IMG/VR virus record: IMGVR_UViG_3300034073_001874
Span: 1 to 39,060 of that record
Direction: 5' to 3' (one strand)
Source of the DNA: a virus
DNA length: 39,060 nt
Of this stretch, positions 1 through 6,408 are shown piece by piece; the stretch's first letter is position 1; each line of letters begins with the position of its first letter. The position numbers were made by a program, and so were the translations under genes. The notes beneath the pieces were generated by a model. The model was not told where the DNA came from and did no database searches. It worked only from the letters and a program-made list of their open reading frames with translations.

Positions 1-405
1 AACTGCCGAAACAACAACTTCAGCAAGCAACTCGACAATCAAATTTAGATTGCCAGTGTCACCCAAACGAAGATATTGATCAGTAAGACCAGCAACCTTG
101 TTGCCTTTTACATAAACATTTACAACATAAGGACCACCAACGCGAACACCACGAAACGCAAAACGTCCAGCGGCATCTGTTGTGACCTTATTTACTGTAT
201 TTGAAGGAACGTGGATCAGTTCAACAACTGCTCCTGTTGTTACTTCACCACTTGAATCAACAACTGAACCAGAAGCACTTGCTGCTGTTTCTTGTGCGGA
301 AACTGGCATTGAGCCAATTGCGCCAAAGAGAATAGCAGTAGCCGCTACGAAAGAGAGAATACTCTTTCGGGTGTTGCTGAGGATTTTTTCTTTAAGATCG
401 CTCAT
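1..405 (-). CDS. Secreted carboxypeptidase-regulatory-like domain protein, probable N-terminus of an Oar/TonB-dependent receptor-like protein (partial)
   Basis: The frame is open through the left edge, so only the first 135 residues are visible. The start ATG (403-405) follows an AAAGGAG Shine-Dalgarno with five-base spacing. Residues 1-38 form a signal peptide: a basic N-terminus, the hydrophobic core SILSFVAATAILFGAIG, and a likely cleavage after PVSA. Residues 45-110 look like a carboxypeptidase-regulatory beta-sandwich (GSVVDSSGEVTTGAVVEL, then TTDAAGRFAFRGVRVGG). The segment LAEVVVSAV resembles the TonB-box region after this domain in Oar-like outer-membrane receptors. It has its own promoter. 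The family assignment is inference; another secreted phage adhesin with the same fold remains possible because the barrel lies outside the window. Confidence 0.6.
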   Translation of the reverse strand, partial: MSDLKEKILSNTRKSILSFVAATAILFGAIGSMPVSAQETAASASGSVVDSSGEVTTGAVVELIHVPSNTVNKVTTDAAGRFAFRGVRVGGPYVVNVYVKGNKVAGLTDQYLRLGDTGNLNLIVELLAEVVVSAV

Positions 406-445
406 TTCAACTCCTTTTTGCTACTAAAGAAACTTGTAGAAATCT

Positions 446-454
446 GGGGGGGGG
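446..454 (-). repeat. Homopolymer run of nine (C9 on the transcribed strand) in the 5' leader
   Basis: Nine consecutive G on the plus strand read as C9 on the minus strand. The run lies between the predicted promoter (477-505) and the Shine-Dalgarno of the receptor-like gene that starts at 405. Tracts of this length are prone to slipped-strand length change. Confidence 0.85.
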
Positions 455-476
455 ATATTCGGAGTGCTGACTTTCG

Positions 477-505
477 TATATAGTTACCAAAGTATTACGA
501 ATCAA
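477..505 (-). promoter_or_regulatory. Predicted sigma70-like promoter of the receptor-like gene
   Basis: On the minus strand, TTGATT (500-505) and TATATA (477-482) are separated by exactly 17 bases. The next gene downstream is the secreted protein starting at 405, about 70 bases away. The gap between this gene and the upstream operon (406-512) has no other gene. Confidence 0.5.
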
Positions 506-512
506 TTACGAA

Positions 513-626
513 TTAGTAAAATAATCCATATGCAATGCACCACAATTCCAATAACGCCATATAAATCACATATAGTATCGGTAATGCTACAATAAAAGCA
601 AATATTTTTGTAATAAAATCATCCAT
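513..626 (-). CDS. Small single-pass membrane protein (37 aa)
   Basis: The start ATG (624-626) overlaps the end of the upstream glycosyltransferase gene by eight bases (ATGGATGA), which suggests translational coupling. The peptide begins MDDFITKIFAFIVAL and is almost entirely one hydrophobic helix with a short polar N-terminus. No family is recognised. A longer open frame upstream lies inside the glycosyltransferase gene and is rejected as the start. Confidence 0.6.
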   Translation of the reverse strand: MDDFITKIFAFIVALPILYVIYMALLELWCIAYGLFY

Positions 627-1281
627 ATTTGTTAAAATTCTCTTTATGAGTTCTGTAATACAATAACCCTTGTGGAATGTGCGCGAAAGAAGCGAGTTCT
701 TTTTGCGCATTCATGTACATAACCTTATCTTCTTCTGTGTATTTAGAATTTGGTTGAATCTTCTTAAATCCAAATTTTTTCCCCAACCAGGTTCTATAAA
801 CCATAGACCCATGATGACCGCTTCTACGATCCCAATAATAATCTGGATTTAGTGGTTCACCAATCGCAGTTCTTGCCAAAATATTCTTTTTATGATCTTG
901 TTTTGGTACTCTAATGTTATAGAATGTTTTTAATTCCGTACCTGTAACGATAATATCGTAATTCACAACATCAGCGTCTTCATTCAAAAATCTCTCAACA
1001 GCATCACTGCGCAACCAATTATCTGCACCGATAAACATATAACGATCAGTTGTTACCCTCTGAAGCATATCATTAAAATTAGCAACAGTTCCAAGATTAT
1101 CCTTTCTCAACACAAATTCAACTTCAGGATATATCTTTGGGAGATGTTCGCAATCACCTGCTGCATCATCCACAAATAAAATTTTATCAGGTTTTTTTGT
1201 CTGCGATAATAAAGTTTCAATGCAATGACCTGCAAGATGACCGTAATGATACGAGGCAACAATAATTGTTATCGATTCCAT
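619..1281 (-). CDS. Family 2 glycosyltransferase, copy A
   Basis: A 220-residue GT-A fold glycosyltransferase. The N-terminal beta-strand ITIIVASYHYG is followed by PDKILFVDDAAGD, which carries the nucleotide-sugar binding aspartates, and by YMFIGADNWLRSD, which supplies the DxD-like region. The ATG at 1281 is chosen because AAGGA lies six bases upstream; the frame also has an upstream TTG. It begins just after the stop of its paralogue (copy B), and the two share long identical blocks such as YPEVEFVLR and GADNWLRSDA. It presumably transfers a sugar to a phage or host surface glycan; donor and acceptor cannot be read from sequence. Confidence 0.85.
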   Translation of the reverse strand: MESITIIVASYHYGHLAGHCIETLLSQTKKPDKILFVDDAAGDCEHLPKIYPEVEFVLRKDNLGTVANFNDMLQRVTTDRYMFIGADNWLRSDAVERFLNEDADVVNYDIIVTGTELKTFYNIRVPKQDHKKNILARTAIGEPLNPDYYWDRRSGHHGSMVYRTWLGKKFGFKKIQPNSKYTEEDKVMYMNAQKELASFAHIPQGLLYYRTHKENFNKYG

Positions 1282-1283
1282 GA

Positions 1284-1901
1284 TCAATCCTTATTGAAAT
1301 TTTCTCGATGTTTACGATAATAAAGTAATCCCTGTGGAACATGCGAAACTGTCGCACCAGCATTTACCATACAGTCCCACAAACGCCAATCTTCTTCAGT
1401 ATGGTCAGTAATTGCATCGCGTTTTTTATAACCAAATCTTTGTGCAAGTTTGGTATTGTACAACATTGAGCCGTGATGTTTCATTGCTCTAGACCAATAA
1501 TAATCTCCTTGGTAACTAATAACTTCTGAACTGTGCCATCTTGCTGTATCGCTTTTCAGCGTCCCAGTTAACACTATGTCATAAGTTACAATATCGGCTT
1601 TTTGAGTCATTAAAATTTCTATGGCATCTGATCGAAGCCAATTGTCTGCACCAACAAACATACACCTGTCAGTTTGAACTCGTTGAAGCATATCATCAAA
1701 GTTATCGACAACTCCATAGTTCTTTTCGCGCAACACAAATTCCACTTCAGGATATAATTTTGGAAAGTGCGCACAGTCACCAGCGCCATCATCTACGAAT
1801 AAAATTTTATCTGGCGTTTGTGATTGAGCAAGTATACTCTCAATACAATGTCCTGCTAAATGCCCATAACGATAAGAGGCAATAACAACAGTAACAGTCA
1901 C
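1284..1901 (-). CDS. Family 2 glycosyltransferase, copy B
   Basis: A 205-residue GT2 enzyme and tandem paralogue of the next gene. The strand VTVVIASYRYG, the acidic motif PDKILFVDDGAGD and CMFVGADNWLRSD match copy A position by position, and both end in a GLLYYR.H.ENFNK motif. The start is taken as GTG at 1899-1901, which overlaps the stop of the upstream dioxygenase as GTGA and has GAGG eight bases upstream. A longer frame to 1985 would read through the dioxygenase gene and is unlikely. Acts in the glycan cluster 513-4221. Confidence 0.85.
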   Translation of the reverse strand: MTVTVVIASYRYGHLAGHCIESILAQSQTPDKILFVDDGAGDCAHFPKLYPEVEFVLREKNYGVVDNFDDMLQRVQTDRCMFVGADNWLRSDAIEILMTQKADIVTYDIVLTGTLKSDTARWHSSEVISYQGDYYWSRAMKHHGSMLYNTKLAQRFGYKKRDAITDHTEEDWRLWDCMVNAGATVSHVPQGLLYYRKHRENFNKD

Positions 1902-2629
1902 GGAATCATCCTCGGATCGATATTCGGAACAACTTGACCGTTTATCATATAATGCGGATAAGTCCTTGCTGCCTTTGTTCTGCAAAAGCCATTCATATAA
2001 GTCATTCGATCTGCATTTGAATTATTCTTTTCACTTCCATGAACAATCATCACAGACCAAATCAACACACTACCTTGTGTAGCAGTATACTTTTTACCTT
2101 TCAATTCTCCACGTTCAAATTTACGCAAGTTTTGCGGTTTAGGTATTCTCATAGTTTTATGAGAACCCTCGATGAACTCAATAGCACCATTGTCTTCAGT
2201 TATATCGTCAACTGCTATGATTGTTTGGAAATAATCTTCTTCGACGTCGTCTGTGAATATACTGGGTTCTCTAAAGATAGTATCTTGATGCCAAGCAAAT
2301 TCGTCCAAATCACCTTTTTCTCTAAAATAGATCTGATTGTTAATTTGACGAACATCATCACCAATAAACTCTCGCACAAGATCGCTCATAGAGTGACTTA
2401 TTCTAATTTGATTTATCGTTTGATTTGCTAATGCTGGGAAAAAGATTAAGGACTTTTTATTATATGCTTGTTCGCTCGGAGAATGAGGATATCCCGCATC
2501 TTTAATTTGTTTATCAGTTACTGTATAAGCCGCTTCTTTTATAGATTTACATTCAGTGGGTGTGAAGACGTTTGGAATTACAATAATTCCTTTTTCTTGA
2601 TATTCTTGTTTAAGAGAGGAAAGATTCAT
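1898..2629 (-). CDS. Phytanoyl-CoA dioxygenase (PhyH)-like 2OG-Fe(II) oxygenase
   Basis: The 243-residue protein has the PhyH layout: an N-terminal LKQEYQEKGIIVIPNVFTPTEC segment (broken here as LKQEYQEKGI and IVIPNVFTP), the iron-binding FAWHQDTIF (HxD), then the distal histidine in MIVHGSEKN and the arginine in DRMTYMNGF that would bind 2-oxoglutarate. The family hydroxylates small molecules or modified sugars and amino acids. It sits between a methyltransferase and glycosyltransferases, so a sugar or glycan-linked substrate is inferred. The ATG at 2629 is preferred over an in-frame TTG at 2641; the ribosome site is weak, suggesting coupling to the upstream gene. Confidence 0.82.
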   Translation of the reverse strand: MNLSSLKQEYQEKGIIVIPNVFTPTECKSIKEAAYTVTDKQIKDAGYPHSPSEQAYNKKSLIFFPALANQTINQIRISHSMSDLVREFIGDDVRQINNQIYFREKGDLDEFAWHQDTIFREPSIFTDDVEEDYFQTIIAVDDITEDNGAIEFIEGSHKTMRIPKPQNLRKFERGELKGKKYTATQGSVLIWSVMIVHGSEKNNSNADRMTYMNGFCRTKAARTYPHYMINGQVVPNIDPRMIP

Positions 2630-3249
2630 ACTCGAAGCCAAACGCTACTGCCGCGAACTGCACCAAAATTTCTTTTTATGTCTTTCGGCACAAAGGGATA
2701 TTTTTCAATAAGTTTATCATTTGCCATGATAGAAGTCAAATGATTGTTCACAATTAAATCATAACGAGACGATAACAACTCAACATAATAATGCTCATTC
2801 CATTTAGACATAATTGGATCAGTTTTCCAATCATCTGGATAATCGTCAGGTCTAAAGTAATCGTGGAACTGAAGTAAAACGCCTTTTTTAAGTTTTGGTA
2901 AAATTTTGAATAGAATATGTTCTACGTCTGAGCCTTGATAAACTTCATGACTAGAATCAACAAATAAGATGTCATCTTTTTCTAAAGATTTAAAAATTTC
3001 AATCGGCACTTCTTGAACTAGTTGTTCGTTATATGAAATTTCTGGGTATTTCGCGCGAGGCTTGGGGTCGATTGCAATAACGTCGACGCCTGAACGATAC
3101 GCTAGGAAGGTGCTATAGCCACATCCAATTTCAATTGTTCGTTTTGCGCCCTTAAGAAAATGCCAATAAGTTAATGCGTCCAATGGAGGGAATTGATCAT
3201 TATCCCATTCAAAATCTTTTGGGAAGTCTTGTACATTAAGTTCTAACAT
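2626..3249 (-). CDS. Class I SAM-dependent methyltransferase (Methyltransf_24-like)
   Basis: 207 residues. Motif I reads TIEIGCGYSTFLAYRSG, followed by the acidic end of strand 2 in VDVIAIDPKPR. DDILFVDSSHEVY and LLQFHDYFRPDDYP match the post-motif pattern of the TylF/Methyltransf_24 group, which often methylates sugars. It overlaps the upstream deacetylase stop (TAATG at 3249) and its own stop overlaps the dioxygenase start, so these genes are one transcriptional unit. The substrate is not determinable; sugar O-methylation is the likeliest role given the neighbours. Confidence 0.78.
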   Translation of the reverse strand: MLELNVQDFPKDFEWDNDQFPPLDALTYWHFLKGAKRTIEIGCGYSTFLAYRSGVDVIAIDPKPRAKYPEISYNEQLVQEVPIEIFKSLEKDDILFVDSSHEVYQGSDVEHILFKILPKLKKGVLLQFHDYFRPDDYPDDWKTDPIMSKWNEHYYVELLSSRYDLIVNNHLTSIMANDKLIEKYPFVPKDIKRNFGAVRGSSVWLRV

Positions 3250-3761
3250 TAGATATAACTTCTAAAGATCTTATAGTTATAATTAGGATCAGTTAAATCT
3301 TTGGTTCCTTGATGAACGCTGTATGCCATTTTAAAACCCGCTTCTTTCACACACTCAATCACAAGATCATTGTATGTTCCATAAGGGTATGCAAAATATT
3401 TCATGGGAAACGGAGGTGTGACCTCTTTCATAATTTCATTACGATCAAGTTTAGTCAAATCGCGATGCGACCAAGTGTGCCAACCTAACTTAAAATCATA
3501 CTTGGCGCATAGTTCATAAACTTCTTCCCAAGTACAATAATCTTCAAGAGCAGGAACATGAGCAAGATCAAAATGATTATTGCCGCCCATGAAGTCGCCC
3601 ATAACAAACATAATTCCCGATTTGCCAACTAAAACGTCTTGATTGTCGTATACGTTTTTATAGATGCCATCGAATCCAATTGGTTCGTGACACGCAAGTA
3701 TTTGTTCTCGCGTGTTATAGTTTGAATGCTTATAATTGCCAATGTTATGCGCTAACTTCAT
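3249..3761 (-). CDS. Polysaccharide deacetylase (NodB-like)
   Basis: 170 residues resembling a compact carbohydrate esterase 4 domain. GWHTWSHRDLTKL corresponds to the metal-binding H(S/T)xxH motif, and FAYPYGTYND corresponds to the downstream catalytic groove motif. An aspartate-containing early motif (GIMFVMGDF or EPIGFDG) could supply the metal and catalytic acids, but I cannot assign it with certainty. The family removes N-acetyl groups from chitin-like or peptidoglycan sugars. It has no signal peptide, so a cytoplasmic sugar or glycan intermediate is the probable substrate. It overlaps the upstream methyltransferase by 17 bases. Confidence 0.75.
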   Translation of the reverse strand: MKLAHNIGNYKHSNYNTREQILACHEPIGFDGIYKNVYDNQDVLVGKSGIMFVMGDFMGGNNHFDLAHVPALEDYCTWEEVYELCAKYDFKLGWHTWSHRDLTKLDRNEIMKEVTPPFPMKYFAYPYGTYNDLVIECVKEAGFKMAYSVHQGTKDLTDPNYNYKIFRSYI

Positions 3762-4221
3762 ACAAGATCACCGATTGAACGTATTCTCGATATTTAAACT
3801 CTTGAACGGCAATTGGTGTGCCGAAATTATATGGAATTAGCCAATCTTTAATGCCAGCAATCAACACATGACGATAAGCACAATTATGAATCCAATTATA
3901 AATTTGTTCATGATTGTATTGTTTATACAATGTACCTGTAGTCATAACAAGATCATACATTCCATCTGGCTCATGCACTCTTTGTACATTTGCTGGAAAT
4001 CTTGCTGCAGCAAGATCAGATATTTCTAATCCATGAATATTTGTTGCAGGTAAATCTGTAGTGACGAATCCTTCACCACACCCAATATCTAACGCTTTAC
4101 GATAATGCGTTTTGAACATTGATAAGATTTTTTGTTTTCTTATTAAATCGTCTTCGGTAGTTCTATATGCCCAAGGATCTGGATTGATATACCAACTTTC
4201 TAGTTCTTCTTTAGTTTGCAT
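3745..4221 (-). CDS. SAM-dependent methyltransferase (NodS/Methyltransf_11-like)
   Basis: 158 residues. The SAM-binding motif I is KALDIGCGEGFVTTDL, followed by the acidic IHGLEISDLA and then MYDLVMTTGTLYKQ, the usual motif II region. The start at 4219-4221 (MQTKEELE) directly follows the upstream stop, and TTTGGGA serves as the ribosome site; an in-frame start at 4254 would lie inside the upstream gene. The region after the SAM fold is short, like NodS-type N-methyltransferases. It is followed by a deacetylase, and deacetylation then N-methylation of an amino sugar would make a coherent pair. That pairing is inference. Confidence 0.78.
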   Translation of the reverse strand: MQTKEELESWYINPDPWAYRTTEDDLIRKQKILSMFKTHYRKALDIGCGEGFVTTDLPATNIHGLEISDLAAARFPANVQRVHEPDGMYDLVMTTGTLYKQYNHEQIYNWIHNCAYRHVLIAGIKDWLIPYNFGTPIAVQEFKYREYVQSVILYEVSA

Positions 4222-4222
4222 T

Positions 4223-4711
4223 TTAATCCCAAAGGTTCTGATAATATTTTCCAAACAAACGAAAACCGTTCTTTTTACGATCCCAGTATGCTTTTGATTT
4301 TACATAATCAAACTCACCAGGAGAGACAAGAACTAACTCATCAAATTTATTACCTTCTTTCTTTACACGCTTGTACTTTGGCTTCTTGATGTAAAAGTTT
4401 GGATCGTGATCTTTTGCATGCTCGTTGAATGTCCAGATCATTTCTTTCATGATCCAATCCCAACGCTTAAAGTGATTGGAGTCAATATCCCATTCATCCT
4501 TTTTTGGTTTGGCAGCAGTCGAACGAAGATGCTCAGGAACATCTTCATCATCGGTGCACGGTGCGCCATGTTGAGTCTTGCGCAACTGTCGAAGCATCGG
4601 AAGAATGATGTCAGCAAGAGTATGATCCATGTTCCATGTGTCCCATGGATCAATGTGAATTGACTTCCTCTGCTTACCGTTTCGTGGATACTTGCCAATC
4701 TTAATCTTCAT
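4223..4711 (-). CDS. Conserved phage protein of unknown function
   Basis: A 162-residue soluble protein. It carries the recognisable block DPWDTWNMDHTLADIILPML followed by KTQHGAP and DEDVPEHLR, a pattern I recall as very common in marine and T4-like phages without an assigned function. It is rich in Trp, Lys and Asp and has no transmembrane segment or signal peptide. It starts at an ATG after the 29-residue basic peptide gene and ends one base before the methyltransferase start. It may be a packaging or replication accessory factor, but nothing in the sequence proves a role. Confidence 0.75.
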   Translation of the reverse strand: MKIKIGKYPRNGKQRKSIHIDPWDTWNMDHTLADIILPMLRQLRKTQHGAPCTDDEDVPEHLRSTAAKPKKDEWDIDSNHFKRWDWIMKEMIWTFNEHAKDHDPNFYIKKPKYKRVKKEGNKFDELVLVSPGEFDYVKSKAYWDRKKNGFRLFGKYYQNLWD

Positions 4712-4713
4712 AA

Positions 4714-4803
4714 TTACGACTTCTTACGTCTCGCCTTTCGTTTCTTCGAACCTAGTTTCGCGCGACCCTTTCCGAATCCTTTTGTACCTGTTTTTGCTGG
4801 CAT
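4714..4803 (-). CDS. Very basic 29-residue peptide
   Basis: A short gene with an excellent ribosome site (GAGGAG, six bases before ATG 4801-4803). The peptide begins MPAKTGTKGFGKGR and ends in a run of Lys/Arg (KKRKARRKKS), so it is strongly cationic and probably binds nucleic acid. It fills the gap between its neighbours almost exactly, which supports it being real. No family recognised. Confidence 0.65.
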   Translation of the reverse strand: MPAKTGTKGFGKGRAKLGSKKRKARRKKS

Positions 4804-4813
4804 GATATACTCC

Positions 4814-5101
4814 TCAACAATCTTCTGGACCAATAAATGATTTTTGCATATTTTTTATAGTATACGATTTATCATTGAATGTATATTGAGTTTCGTTAGT
4901 TGAAGGTTCTGGTACATTATATCCTAAAATAAGTTCCTGATTGTCTCCAATCGGATAACCGCTTGCCTTCAAAAATCCTGTGATCTCGTGTAAAATCGTA
5001 CTCACACTTTTTGGATTTTCGAAAGAAACAGTTACAATTTTCGCGGCATCATCAGAATATGATACTGTTTCGCCTTCATAGGTTAAAGTAATTTTAGCCA
5101 T
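4814..5101 (-). CDS. Hypothetical protein (95 aa)
   Basis: A small soluble protein starting MAKITLTYEGETV. Its start overlaps the stop of the upstream zinc-motif membrane protein by eight bases. It has alternating beta-type segments and ends in PEDC. No motif or family is recognised; it may be a small beta-rich phage accessory protein. Confidence 0.6.
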   Translation of the reverse strand: MAKITLTYEGETVSYSDDAAKIVTVSFENPKSVSTILHEITGFLKASGYPIGDNQELILGYNVPEPSTNETQYTFNDKSYTIKNMQKSFIGPEDC

Positions 5102-5276
5102 AAAATGTTCCTACCATTATAAGAATACCAATAAGAATAACAACACCAAGTTTCACGATCAACGGCATTTCTGGTTTTATTTCATTTGGGCAACGCCCCT
5201 GATTCCAGTCACAACCAGGACCAATTCTTTTATTGCAATAAAAACAAACTTTACCTTCATCTCGGTACTTTTTCAT
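5094..5276 (-). CDS. Small cysteine-motif membrane protein (60 aa)
   Basis: The start ATG 5274-5276 is preceded by GAGGG; the TTG further upstream is less likely. The N-terminal half contains CFYCNKRIGPGCDWNQGRC, four cysteines that could form a zinc site. The C-terminal half is a hydrophobic helix (LIVKLGVVILIGILIMVG). A zinc finger tethered to the inner membrane is what the sequence shows; the role is unknown. Confidence 0.65.
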   Translation of the reverse strand: MKKYRDEGKVCFYCNKRIGPGCDWNQGRCPNEIKPEMPLIVKLGVVILIGILIMVGTFYG

Positions 5277-5348
5277 CGTGCCCTCTGAAGACAATTTTCT
5301 ATTGCTGTTGAACCGAAGTTTTAACGATAAAAGGTTTTTCTTTTTTAA

Positions 5349-5585
5349 TCACAACAGACCTTTCGATTTAAAGTGTTCTTGAAGATTGTCAAAACCGCCA
5401 ATATACTCGCCATCGAGAAAGATCTGAGGAACTGTGCGGGCAAGAGGAACAGATTCAAGTAACTGCTCTTTCGACCAGTCGACTCCAATCTTGCGCTCTT
5501 CGATTTCATATCCTTTACTCTTGAGTAGAGCGAGTGCTGAAACGCAATAAGGACAACTCACTTTAGACCAAACGATGGCTTTCAT
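5349..5585 (-). CDS. Glutaredoxin
   Basis: A 78-residue thioredoxin-fold protein with the dithiol active site CPYC near residue 11, the cis-proline motif TVPQIFLDGEYIGG, and the GG(F)D..Q glutathione-binding segment. This is the full length of a phage or bacterial class I glutaredoxin. It probably reduces ribonucleotide reductase, and the window encodes a class II NrdJ with a C-terminal cysteine pair that would need such a reductant. The link to NrdJ is inferred from family biology, not from adjacency. Confidence 0.9.
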   Translation of the reverse strand: MKAIVWSKVSCPYCVSALALLKSKGYEIEERKIGVDWSKEQLLESVPLARTVPQIFLDGEYIGGFDNLQEHFKSKGLL

Positions 5586-5621
5586 ATATTATACCTTGTA
5601 ATGTTTAACAAGTCAACGAAA

Positions 5622-5696
5622 TGGTAGCGGGGGATGGAGTCGCACCACCGACCTGTGGATTATGAGTCCACCGTTCTGCTACTGAACTACCCCGCG
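5622..5696 (-). tRNA. tRNA-Met(CAT), initiator-like acceptor stem
   Basis: Anticodon loop CTCATAA. The 5' end reads CGCGGGG with T8, and the 3' side ends CCCCGC then T, A73 and an encoded CCA, so position 1-72 is a C x T mismatch, as expected of bacterial initiator tRNA. The D-stem pair 11-24 is T-A (elongator-like), and only two of the three anticodon-stem G-C pairs of initiators are present, so initiator identity is likely but not certain. Confidence 0.85.
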
Positions 5697-5701
5697 AATT
5701 C

Positions 5702-5821
5702 TTATTTAGTTTGCTTTTTTGGTTCTTTCTTCTTTCCGAAGATTTTATCCCAATTATCGTCAAATTGTTTTCTTGGGACACTAAATGGGCGTGGCTTGCT
5801 TCCTTTCCCGCCAGTGCTCAT
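5702..5821 (-). CDS. Conserved phage small protein (39 aa)
   Basis: The ATG 5819-5821 overlaps the stop of the HNH gene (ATGA), and the gene ends just before the tRNA. The peptide begins MSTGGKGSKPRPFSVP and continues FDDNWDKIFGKKK, a pattern I recall from many marine T4-like phages, usually in this neighbourhood. It is basic and probably intrinsically disordered. Function unknown. Confidence 0.7.
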   Translation of the reverse strand: MSTGGKGSKPRPFSVPRKQFDDNWDKIFGKKKEPKKQTK

Positions 5822-6390
5822 GCTGCCAGCCTCCAAACACGACTGTTCTTCGGAATGCTTGCTTTCAGATATTCCATTTGATCAGCAAGCACCTTACGAT
5901 TCTTTAATAGTATACGCTCATGCACAGTTGGTGCATAAGGAACATATAGAAGATGCATTCTTGCTTCTTCTGGTGTGCGATTACCTTTCTTGTGATTACA
6001 TGAACGGCAGGCAGTTACACAGTTGTTCCAGTGATTACCACCACCACGAGACTTTGGATGAACGTGATCAATTGTTAATTGACTTGTACTAAACTCATCT
6101 CCACAATATGCGCAGATATGATGATCTCGAGCATAGAGTGTCATACGATCAGCAAACAAAGTTGATTGATTATAGAATTTGTCGCCTAACAAAGGACCAC
6201 TTACGCCAATGATGCAAGAAATATCAATGCGCGATTGTTCGCCATGTTCATTATGACCGCCGAACATGGTTTTCATTTTTTCGCCCAATTCCCAGAGAAC
6301 TTTCTTCTTGGCATAGTAACACGCAGCCATTTCAAAGTTCACCCAGTCTTTAGGCATCCCGCCTTTATCGACAACTAATACAAGAGACAT
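5818..6390 (-). CDS. HNH endonuclease
   Basis: A 190-residue protein with a complete HNH domain at about residues 90-150. ICAYCGDEF supplies the first zinc ligands, LTIDHVHPKSRGG carries the DH of the catalytic beta-beta-alpha-metal motif, and WNNCVTACRSCNHKKGNRTPEEA gives the asparagine and second CxxC. The N-terminal 85 residues form a conserved lead domain. In cyanophage-type genomes this HNH protein is widespread; it may act in DNA processing or as a mobile nuclease. Its stop overlaps the start of the 39-residue gene. Confidence 0.9.
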   Translation of the reverse strand: MSLVLVVDKGGMPKDWVNFEMAACYYAKKKVLWELGEKMKTMFGGHNEHGEQSRIDISCIIGVSGPLLGDKFYNQSTLFADRMTLYARDHHICAYCGDEFSTSQLTIDHVHPKSRGGGNHWNNCVTACRSCNHKKGNRTPEEARMHLLYVPYAPTVHERILLKNRKVLADQMEYLKASIPKNSRVWRLAA

Positions 6391-6408
6391 TACATCCTCA
6401 CTTTCACA

